From NCBI GenBank assembly GCA_944349655.1, contig CALVNL010000006.1, positions 1-59,996 on the forward strand: a DNA stretch of 59,996 bases, written 5' to 3'. Under the pieces are notes generated by a model. It searched no databases. It was given only the letters and a program-made list of their open reading frames with translations, and had not been told where the DNA came from. Below are positions 51,204-59,996 of the stretch, piece after piece. The translations under genes were made by a program, and so were the position numbers. The first letter of the stretch is position 1. Every line of letters begins with the position of its first letter. This DNA is from an uncultured Clostridia bacterium (GTDB lineage: Bacteria > Bacillota > Clostridia > Christensenellales > DTU072).

Positions 51204-52487
51204 ATGAAAACGGGAATGATAAGTTTAGGTTGCGATAAAAACAGAGTGGACTCGGAGCGTATGCTTTACGCTCTCAAAAACGCAGGTTACACTCTCGTTT
51301 CCGACGCCGAAGACGCCGAAATAATGATTATAAACACCTGCGCTTTCATCGACAGCGCCAAGACCGAAGCGGTGGATACCATACTGGAATGTTCCGCCCT
51401 CAAGGAAAAAAATCTCCGTTATCTCGTGGTAACGGGCTGTTTTGCCCAAAGATACGCCGATATAGCCGATTTGCCCGAAGTGGATCTTTTCGTGGACATT
51501 CCTTCGGAAAAAAATATAGTCGCCCTTTTGGACGAACTGACGGGATTTGCTTCCCGTCCCTGTTTCGAGGACGGTCGTATCCTCACCACTCCCGCCCATT
51601 ACGCCTATCTCAAGATAGCCGACGGGTGCGACAACCGCTGTTCCTATTGCGCCATACCCTCCATCAGGGGTCCTTACCGTTCTTTTCCCGTGGAAAAACT
51701 CGTCGGCGAAGCCGAAACCTTACTTAAAGAAGGGGTCAGGGAACTTATCCTGGTGGCGCAGGACACCACAGCCTACGGCAAAGACCTCTACGGTAAACCC
51801 TCCCTCGTAAAACTCCTTTCCGAACTCGTAAAACTCGATTTTTGGAAAATACGCATTCTTTACGCCTATCCGCACCTTATCGACGAGGAGCTTTTATCCT
51901 TTATGAAGGATAATCCGAAAATAGCAAAATACCTGGACGTTCCGCTCCAGCACGCCGACGGCGAACTTCTCAAAAAGATGAACCGTCGGGACAGGACGGT
52001 AAAAGAAACCGTAAAGAAGATCCGCGCCGCTCTGCCCGACATCTCTTTACGAAGCAGTTTTATAGTCGGTTTCCCGGGAGAAACCGAGGAAAGCCAACGC
52101 GTTTTACTCGACTTTCTTGCCGACGGAGTGGATTACGGCGGATTTTTCGCGTTCTCTCCCGAAGAAGGCACTCCGGCGTACTCGATGCGCCCTCTGCCCT
52201 CCCGCAGGACGGTAAAAAAGCGTATCGCCGAATGCGAGGACGCCCAGACCCGTTTCACCCTACTGCGGCAACGCCGCTTCGTCGGACGGACGATAGAAGT
52301 CCTCTACGAAGGCATAGATTACGACAGACAACTCTTTTACGGCAGGTCGGAATATTCCGCCCCCGATATAGACACCCTCGTTTATTTTTCTTCGGACTTT
52401 CCCCTTATGGTGGGAAACGTCTACCCCGTGGAAATAACCGACTCCGATTTTCACCTCTACGGTAAAACGGTAAAGGAGGAATTATGA
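51204..52487 (+). CDS. rimO: Ribosomal protein S12 methylthiotransferase RimO
   Basis: RimO is a radical-SAM enzyme that adds a methylthio group to an Asp of ribosomal protein S12. The 427-residue protein has the N-terminal UPF0004 cluster Cys residues (ISLGCDKN, IINTCAF, VVTGCFAQRY), the radical-SAM motif CDNRCSYCAIP, and a C-terminal TRAM domain (about 365-427). The phrase GCDKNRVDSE separates it from MiaB. The ATG at 51204 has GGAG 9 bases upstream; a TTG two codons earlier is less likely. It overlaps the next gene by 4 bases. Confidence 0.95.
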   Translation: MKTGMISLGCDKNRVDSERMLYALKNAGYTLVSDAEDAEIMIINTCAFIDSAKTEAVDTILECSALKEKNLRYLVVTGCFAQRYADIADLPEVDLFVDIPSEKNIVALLDELTGFASRPCFEDGRILTTPAHYAYLKIADGCDNRCSYCAIPSIRGPYRSFPVEKLVGEAETLLKEGVRELILVAQDTTAYGKDLYGKPSLVKLLSELVKLDFWKIRILYAYPHLIDEELLSFMKDNPKIAKYLDVPLQHADGELLKKMNRRDRTVKETVKKIRAALPDISLRSSFIVGFPGETEESQRVLLDFLADGVDYGGFFAFSPEEGTPAYSMRPLPSRRTVKKRIAECEDAQTRFTLLRQRRFVGRTIEVLYEGIDYDRQLFYGRSEYSAPDIDTLVYFSSDFPLMVGNVYPVEITDSDFHLYGKTVKEEL

Positions 52488-53155
52488 AGGAAATACTCCG
52501 TCTATACGGCGACAAGCAAGGCGTGGAAGAACGCATAAGGGAATTAAAACCCTACCTTAGCGACTTTTACGTCCTCTCCCGCAACCTCGACACGTCGGTA
52601 GTCTTCGACGACATCGATAAAGACGACTTTATGGATATCTGCGACGAGTTCGAGGACAGAATATATAACGACGAAGACGTGTCGATGGAAAAAACTCTCG
52701 TCACCTTTCTCGCCGCCAACGACCTGAAAATGGCAACCGCCGAAAGCTGCACGGGCGGATTGGTGGCGTCGTCTATCGTTGCCGTGAGCGGCGCAAGCGA
52801 GGTTTTTTACGAAGGACTGGTGACTTACTCCAACGATTCCAAAATCGAACGCCTCGGCGTAAGCGAAGACACGTTGATGGGGTACGGGGCTGTCAGCGAG
52901 GAAACCGCCAAGGAAATGGCTTACGGACTGATAAGCGATAAAGTGGACGTTGCGGTATCCACAACCGGCATTGCGGGACCCTTAGGCGGCACTCCGGAAA
53001 AACCGGTAGGGCTGGTTTACATAGGAATCGCGTTCCGTGACAACGACCCCGTCGCCTACCGCTACGTTTTCGACGGAGGCAGAGAACAAGTAAGACAATG
53101 CGCCAAAAACACCGCTTTGTTTTTGACGTGGCAATATCTTAAAGACAATTTATAA
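52484..53155 (+). CDS. CinA-type protein without the N-terminal MoCF domain (PncC amidohydrolase)
   Basis: The C-terminal 155 residues are a nicotinamide-nucleotide amidohydrolase (PncC/CinA-C) domain with [32 protein letters not shown] and [24 protein letters not shown]. It recycles NMN to NaMN. The first 65 residues match the CinA middle (KH-type) domain: [15 protein letters not shown] and then [13 protein letters not shown]. So this is a CinA that lacks only the molybdopterin-binding-like first domain, or a PncC fused to the KH domain. It overlaps rimO (ATGA) and is 11 bases before recA, which keeps the cinA-recA pairing of Bacillota. Confidence 0.88.
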   Translation: MKEILRLYGDKQGVEERIRELKPYLSDFYVLSRNLDTSVVFDDIDKDDFMDICDEFEDRIYNDEDVSMEKTLVTFLAANDLKMATAESCTGGLVASSIVAVSGASEVFYEGLVTYSNDSKIERLGVSEDTLMGYGAVSEETAKEMAYGLISDKVDVAVSTTGIAGPLGGTPEKPVGLVYIGIAFRDNDPVAYRYVFDGGREQVRQCAKNTALFLTWQYLKDNL

Positions 53156-53166
53156 AGGAGAACTTT

Positions 53167-54171
53167 ATGACCAATCAGATAAGCGAAGAAAAAAGAAAAG
53201 CTCTCAACACGGCTATCTCTCAGATAGAAAAGCAGTTCGGGAAAGGCACCATTATGCGTATGGACGACAGCGCAAAAGTGGAAGTGGACATCATTCCGAC
53301 GGGCTGTCTTACCCTCGACCAGGCTACGGGAATAGGCGGCGTGCCGAGGGGCAGAGTGATAGAAGTGTTCGGACCCGAGTCCAGCGGTAAGACCACCCTC
53401 ACCCTGCATATGATAGCCGAAGCGCAGAAAAAGGGCGGAATAGCCGCCTTCATCGACGCCGAGCACGCTCTCGACCCGATCTATGCGGCGAATTTAGGCG
53501 TGGATCTTACTAACCTATACGTTTCGCAGCCCGACAACGGCGAACAGGCTCTGGACGTTACCGAGGAACTGGTAAAAAGCGGCAGTATCGACATTATCGT
53601 AATAGACAGCGTCGCCGCCCTCACCCCGAAGGCGGAAATCGAAGGAGAAATGGGCGAAAGCCACGTCGGACTGCAAGCCCGTCTTATGAGCCAGGCGTTG
53701 CGTAAACTGACGGGCGTGGTCAAAAAAAGCAACACCTGCGTAGTGTTCATCAACCAGCTCCGTGAAAAGGTGGGCGTGGTTTACGGTAACCCCGAAGTCA
53801 CCGCAGGCGGCAAGGCGTTGAAGTTCTACGCCAGTATGCGTTTCGACGTGCGTAAGGGCGAAGCCATCAAAAACGGCAACGACATCGTCGGTAACCGCAC
53901 CAAAGTTAAAATTATCAAAAACAAACTCGCTTCTCCCTTCAAGTCCTGCGAATTCGATATAATCTACGGCAAAGGTATCTCCAAATACGGCTGTATCCTC
54001 GACCTTGCGGTGGAAAACGAACTCATTTCCAAAACCGGCAGCTGGTTCAGTTACAACGACGAAAAAATCGGTCAAGGCAGGGACAGAGCGCTTAAATTTA
54101 TTTCCGAAGATCACCCCGAAATTGCCGAAGAACTGGAAAAGGCTCTCCGCGAAAAGCTCGGTATGAAATAA
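53167..54171 (+). CDS. recA: Recombinase RecA
   Basis: RecA drives homologous strand exchange and the SOS response. The 334-residue protein has Walker [10 protein letters not shown], the [11 protein letters not shown] block, Walker [19 protein letters not shown], loop 1 [23 protein letters not shown] and the loop 2 region [22 protein letters not shown]. It is complete but has a short C terminus that lacks the long acidic tail of some RecA proteins. AAGGAG lies 6 bases before the ATG. No LexA-type operator is visible, because the gene is deep in the operon that starts at 46941. Confidence 0.98.
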   Translation: MTNQISEEKRKALNTAISQIEKQFGKGTIMRMDDSAKVEVDIIPTGCLTLDQATGIGGVPRGRVIEVFGPESSGKTTLTLHMIAEAQKKGGIAAFIDAEHALDPIYAANLGVDLTNLYVSQPDNGEQALDVTEELVKSGSIDIIVIDSVAALTPKAEIEGEMGESHVGLQARLMSQALRKLTGVVKKSNTCVVFINQLREKVGVVYGNPEVTAGGKALKFYASMRFDVRKGEAIKNGNDIVGNRTKVKIIKNKLASPFKSCEFDIIYGKGISKYGCILDLAVENELISKTGSWFSYNDEKIGQGRDRALKFISEDHPEIAEELEKALREKLGMK

Positions 54172-54214
54172 TTCGTTTTGCCTTTTAACGGTAAAATTTC
54201 CTTATTATAAAAAC

Positions 54215-54246
54215 TACGCCCCGCATTTTTGCGGGGCGTATTTTTT
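54215..54246. terminator. Strong bidirectional terminator between recA and gyrA
   Basis: A perfect 11-bp stem (tacgccccgca with tgcggggcgta), T4 loop, followed by T6 on plus and GTTTTTATAA on minus. Confidence 0.92.
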
Positions 54247-54282
54247 AATTTTGTCGTCTTTCGTTTTAGTTATTATAAGGTA

Positions 54283-56826
54283 TTATTCCTCGTCGGACGT
54301 TTGTTCGCTTGCGGCTGCCTTAACTTCCTCTTCGGAAATTTCCACTTCGTCGTACTCGGCTTCCTCGTCGTGCGGCGTAAGCGCCATAGCCACCACTTTC
54401 GCTCCCTGGCGAAGTTTCATAATGGTTACTCCGCGGGTATTTCTGCCTATTTCGCTGACCTGGTCGGCTCTTATCCTTATCATAGTGCCGTTGTCGGCGA
54501 TTATTATGATGTCGTCGTCTTCCCCGACAAGTTTCATATTAACCAAAAGTCCCGTTTTTTCGTTGAAGTTACCGGCTTTGATACCTTTGCCCGCTCGGCT
54601 CTGAATACGGAATTCCGACGGGTCGGTACGCTTACCGAAACCGTTTTCGCTGATCGTTATGACCTTGCAGCCCTCTCTTATTATCGCCATATCCACGATA
54701 TAATCGCCGTCGTCGAGTTTCATACTGCGTACGCCCTGGCTGCCTCTGCCCGTCTTGCGGACGTCCTGTTCGTTGAAGCGGATACATTTGCCGTTGTGGC
54801 TTGCCATAAGTATGTCGTCGTTGCCGCTCGTGCGTTCCACTTCGATGAGTTCGTCTCCTTCGTTCAAGGTTATGGCGATTTTTCCGTTGCTTCTGACTAC
54901 CTCGAACTCTTCCAGTTCGCTCTTTCTGATCAGCCCGTTACGGGTGCTCATCACGATATAGCCTTTTTCCGAATAGTCCTTGACCGGCAGGAACGCCGTG
55001 ATGCGTTCGCCTTCGGCAAGCGGCAATACGTTTACCATTGCTCTTCCCTTCGCCGTCTTGGTGGCTTCGGGTATCATAAAGGCTTTCAGGCTGTAGGCTT
55101 TGCCTGCGTTGCTGAAGAACAACAGATCGTCGTGCGTGTTGCACACGAACATCTTCTTGACGAAGTCCTCGTCCTTGGTCTTGTGCGCCGTAACGCCTAC
55201 TCCGCCCCTGTTCTGGCTCTTGTATTCGCTGACGGCTATTCTCTTGACGTAGCCCTGATAGGTCATGGATATCACCACGTCCTCTTTGGCTATGAGGTCG
55301 GCTATGTCGATTTCGCTCTCGTCGTAGCTGAGTTCCGACTTCCTGTCGCTTCCGTAAGCGTCCCCTATCGCCGTCATCTCTTCCTTGATAATGGTCTTTA
55401 CTCTGTCGGGATTTGCCAGAATGTCCTCGAGATCCTTTATGGTTACCTCCAGCTCGGCAAGTTCGTTTTTCAGTTTTTCCACTTCCAGCCCCGTCAGACG
55501 GGAAAGTTTCATTTCCAGAATGGCGTTGGCTTGCTTGTCGCTGAGCAGGAATTTTTCGCAAAGAGCGTTCATTGCGTCGCTTCTTTCCCTACTCTTCTTG
55601 ATAACTTCGATAACTTCGTCGATATTTGCAAGCGCTATAACCAGTCCTTCCAGGATATGCTCCCTTTCCTTGGCTTTCCTGAGGTTGAAACGGGTCCTTC
55701 TCTCCACCACGTCCACCTGGTGGGCGACGTATTCGGAAAGCATTTCCTTTAAGTTCAGAACCACGGGTTTGCCTCTTACCAAAGCTAAGAAATTGATACC
55801 CGTCGAAACCTGTAGATTGGTCTGTTTATATAACGTGTTCAATACCACCTGAGCGTTGGCGTCGCGTTTTATTTCGATGACGATACGCATACCGAAACGG
55901 TCGCTTTCCTCTCTTATATCGGAGATACCTTCTATTCTCTTATCCTTGACCTGGTCGGCTATGTTCTTGATGAGGGCGGCTTTGTTGATCTGATAGGGCA
56001 GCTCGGTGACGATTATTCTCATCCTGCCGTTGTGTTCCTCTATCTCCGTCCTGGCGCGCATAACGATACCGCCGTGTCCCGTCCTGTAGGCTTGTTTTAC
56101 CGCATTCCTGCCCAGGATCAACGCACCCGTGGGATAATCGGGAGCGGGGATATATTCCATAAGTTCGTCCACCGTGATGTCGGGGTTGTCGATAAGGGCG
56201 ACGGTGCCGTTGATGACTTCCCGTAAGTTGTGGGGCGGTATGCTGGTGGCCATACCCACGGCTATACCTTCGCTACCGTTTACCAGAAGGTTGGGAAACC
56301 TCGCCGGAAGCACGACCGGCTGCATAAGCGTGTCGTCGAAGTTGGGGTAAAAGTCCACCGTCTCTTTGTCGAGGTCTCTCAAAAGTTCTCCCGCAACCTT
56401 ACTCAGCCTCGCTTCGGTATACCTCTGCGCCGCAGGCGGATCGCCGTCCACGGTACCGAAGTTTCCCTGTCCTTCCACAAGCGGCACGTTGATGGAAAAG
56501 TCCTGCGCAAGTCTTACCAGCGCGTCGTAAACCGAACTGTCGCCGTGGGGGTGATATTTACCCATGACCTCGCCTACGATACGGGCGCACTTTTTGGTGG
56601 GCTTGTCGTAGGTGTTGTTCATATCGTTCATTGCATACAGTATCCTTCTGTGAACGGGTTTCAGTCCGTCTCTCACGTCGGGAATGGCACGGCTTACGTT
56701 GACCGCCATGGCGTAAGCAATGAACGACTTGCTCATCTCCTCGTTTACGTTTACGGGTATTATTTTGGTTTTGGAAAGGATTTCCTTAATGTTGTTTAAG
56801 TCTATTCCGCTGTTTTTCGTACTCAT
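54283..56826 (-). CDS. gyrA: DNA gyrase subunit A
   Basis: GyrA is the DNA-breaking subunit of gyrase. The 847-residue protein has the winged-helix region with HPHGDSSVYDALVRLAQ and the catalytic Tyr in AAQRYTEARLSK. The GyrA box QNRGGVGV comes next, then six C-terminal beta-pinwheel blades. The residues at the classic quinolone-resistance positions (Ser and Asp in GDSSVYD) are of the sensitive type. The final 30 residues are acidic (EEAEYDEVEISEEE). It follows gyrB by 10 bases. Confidence 0.98.
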   Translation of the reverse strand: MSTKNSGIDLNNIKEILSKTKIIPVNVNEEMSKSFIAYAMAVNVSRAIPDVRDGLKPVHRRILYAMNDMNNTYDKPTKKCARIVGEVMGKYHPHGDSSVYDALVRLAQDFSINVPLVEGQGNFGTVDGDPPAAQRYTEARLSKVAGELLRDLDKETVDFYPNFDDTLMQPVVLPARFPNLLVNGSEGIAVGMATSIPPHNLREVINGTVALIDNPDITVDELMEYIPAPDYPTGALILGRNAVKQAYRTGHGGIVMRARTEIEEHNGRMRIIVTELPYQINKAALIKNIADQVKDKRIEGISDIREESDRFGMRIVIEIKRDANAQVVLNTLYKQTNLQVSTGINFLALVRGKPVVLNLKEMLSEYVAHQVDVVERRTRFNLRKAKEREHILEGLVIALANIDEVIEVIKKSRERSDAMNALCEKFLLSDKQANAILEMKLSRLTGLEVEKLKNELAELEVTIKDLEDILANPDRVKTIIKEEMTAIGDAYGSDRKSELSYDESEIDIADLIAKEDVVISMTYQGYVKRIAVSEYKSQNRGGVGVTAHKTKDEDFVKKMFVCNTHDDLLFFSNAGKAYSLKAFMIPEATKTAKGRAMVNVLPLAEGERITAFLPVKDYSEKGYIVMSTRNGLIRKSELEEFEVVRSNGKIAITLNEGDELIEVERTSGNDDILMASHNGKCIRFNEQDVRKTGRGSQGVRSMKLDDGDYIVDMAIIREGCKVITISENGFGKRTDPSEFRIQSRAGKGIKAGNFNEKTGLLVNMKLVGEDDDIIIIADNGTMIRIRADQVSEIGRNTRGVTIMKLRQGAKVVAMALTPHDEEAEYDEVEISEEEVKAAASEQTSDEE

Positions 56827-56836
56827 CGCTGCCCCC

Positions 56837-58881
<2,045 letters not shown>

Positions 58882-58907
58882 AAAAAAACCGCCCCTTTCG
58901 GGACGGA
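58882..58907 (-). terminator. Rho-independent terminator of parB
   Basis: Minus-strand stem CCGTCCC/GGGGCGG (one G-T pair), GAAA loop, then T7, 32 bases after the stop at 58939. Confidence 0.85.
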
Positions 58908-58938
58908 TTAAAGCGTTTTTTTCGGGCAAGAGGAAAAA

Positions 58939-59811
58939 TTATTTCAGTCTTTCCACCAGTTCGTAAATCCTCTGCAAATCGTCGTTGGTGTAGTAATCTA
59001 TGGTTATGCGGCCTTTGGTCTCGTTGCCCATAAGGCGTACCTTGGTGGCGAAAACCCTTGTCATATCGTCCACGAACTGCCTCATTTCCAAAGTCATTTT
59101 GGCTTTTACCGTTTCGGTAAGACGGGTGGGACGAGTTTCGGGTTTAAGGTAATATTTGACTTGCTTTTCGGTCTCTCTTACGCTCCAGCCTTCGTCTATG
59201 GCCTTGGTGGCGAGTTCCAGCTGGTGGACGGGATTGCTGATGGCAAGCAAAGCCCTGGCGTGTCCCGCGCTGAGAACGCCCTTTTTTACGGCTTCCCGTA
59301 AACTTTCGGGCAAATTGAGAAGGCGTAAAGAGTTTGCTATTGCGGGACGGGATTTACCGAGTTTTGAAGCGATTTCTTCCTGCGTAAGGTCGAATGAATC
59401 CATAAGTTCCCGTATGGCTTCGGCTTCTTCTATGGCGTTGAGATCTTCTCGTTGCAAATTCTCTATGAGGCTGATTTCCCTGGTGGCTCTTTCGTCGTAA
59501 TTTTTAACTATCACGGGGACGGTTTCCAGTCCGGCAAGTTTCGCCGCGCGGTAACGCCTTTCGCCCGCCACGATGATATAACGGGCTCCGTCCTTTTTGG
59601 CGAGCAACGGTTGAATAACTCCGTGGGAAGCTATGGAATCGGCAAGTTCCTTCAGGCTGTCTTCGTTAAAGGTCTTACGGGGCTGGTCGGGATTGGGAAT
59701 GAGTTTTTCCAAAGCTATTTCGGTAACTTTGTCTTCGGTGGTGCGCTCTTCGCGCATATCCTCTGCGTTCGCTATAAGTTCGCTTATGCCTCTGCTTACT
59801 CTTTTAGCCAT
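58939..59811 (-). CDS. parB: Chromosome-partitioning protein ParB/Spo0J
   Basis: ParB is the centromere-binding CTP switch for chromosome segregation. The 290-residue protein has the ParB/Srx fold with LIPNPDQPRKTF, LADSIASHGVIQPLL and the CTP-binding VAGERRYRAAKLAG and ENLQREDLNAIEEAEA. The helix-turn-helix follows, LTQEEIASKLGKSRPAIANSLRLLNLP, with VLSAGHARALL after it and a C-terminal dimer domain. The start at 59811 follows GAAGGAGAG. No parA is visible in the 185 bases upstream, which hold the gene's own promoter, so parB is transcribed separately here. No parS sequence was found in the window. Confidence 0.95.
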   Translation of the reverse strand: MAKRVSRGISELIANAEDMREERTTEDKVTEIALEKLIPNPDQPRKTFNEDSLKELADSIASHGVIQPLLAKKDGARYIIVAGERRYRAAKLAGLETVPVIVKNYDERATREISLIENLQREDLNAIEEAEAIRELMDSFDLTQEEIASKLGKSRPAIANSLRLLNLPESLREAVKKGVLSAGHARALLAISNPVHQLELATKAIDEGWSVRETEKQVKYYLKPETRPTRLTETVKAKMTLEMRQFVDDMTRVFATKVRLMGNETKGRITIDYYTNDDLQRIYELVERLK

Positions 59812-59859
59812 TTCGTTCTCTCCTTCAAGAAAAGGTTTTCCGTAGGTATATACGTATTT

Positions 59860-59888
59860 ATGATACCATAAAAAGATTATTTTGTAAA
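59860..59888 (-). promoter_or_regulatory. Sigma-A promoter of parB
   Basis: Minus strand TTTACA (59883-59888), 17 bases, TATCAT (59860-59865), with TG before the -10. It lies 48 bases upstream of the ATG at 59811. Confidence 0.82.
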
Positions 59889-59996
59889 CAGTCCTTCCTT
59901 AAACCGCTCCTGCGTGACGATTCGGAAGAAATTTTTACCCTATCGGCGACAGACGGGGCTTGTTCTGTCCCCTCGGATACTTCGCAGGCGTGGGGG

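Noticed and set aside
59890-59996. Structured RNA or gene end at the right edge
   Set aside because: There is a weak 5-bp hairpin (gacag/ctgtc) and short open frames on the minus strand, but nothing I can match to a known RNA or protein; the window ends too soon.

Overview
The window looks like a chromosomal segment from an uncultured, gut-type Clostridia (Bacillota). This rests on several things: an ecfA1-ecfA2-ecfT-truA block, a rimO-cinA-recA block, gyrB-gyrA and parB; VanW, DUF4037, DUF4430 and InlB-repeat proteins; many lipobox lipoproteins and no outer-membrane genes; and promoters close to the sigma-A consensus (TTGACA, 17-18 bp, TATAAT) with GGAGG ribosome sites. No tRNA, rRNA, insertion sequence, prophage or CRISPR array was recognised. 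The taxonomic placement is inference; the gene content is read from the sequence.

Layout. Positions 1-9807 (minus) are one uninterrupted reading frame for a giant lipoprotein of at least 3269 codons that runs off the left edge. Next come a small membrane protein (10240-10551, minus) and a plus-strand ECF energising module with truA and an O-antigen-ligase-type membrane protein (10707-15308). From 29897 down to 15378 lies a long minus-strand run: a 1998-residue Ig-like surface protein, rmuC, an InlB-repeat/transglutaminase lipoprotein, and a tight four-gene set of class III aminotransferase, FGGY sugar kinase and two class II aldolase-fold proteins, one of which has lost its metal site. From 30103 to 36408 are a TPR/DUF4037 pair, a zinc-ribbon protein with an acidic tail, a propeller-like lipoprotein, a GDPD phosphodiesterase and an MFS carrier.

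Positions 36601-43788 hold archaeal-type phosphoglycerate mutase with a short alanyl-tRNA synthetase, a lipoprotein, and then a cobalamin-riboswitch locus: a DUF4430 (transcobalamin-like) lipoprotein, an ECF S component and a degenerate corrinoid-activator-like [2Fe-2S] protein. After a VanW protein and a DUF1508 protein comes one operon, M16 peptidase-ftsK-rimO-cinA-recA (47009-54171), convergent with gyrA/gyrB. parB lies at the right end.

How the parts may work together. The B12 locus has a substrate-binding S component but no ATPases of its own; the ecfA1A2T module at 10.7-13.2 kb is the obvious partner. The giant lipoprotein, the 1998-residue anchored protein, the InlB-repeat lipoprotein, VanW and the O-antigen-ligase-type protein suggest heavy investment in the cell surface. 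The recA, gyrase, ftsK and parB genes are chromosome maintenance. A recurring small-scale feature is the fusion of one gene's terminator hairpin with the next gene's promoter: at 39.66 and 41.06 kb the -35 box is the hairpin loop, and at 32.45 kb the start point lies inside the hairpin arm.
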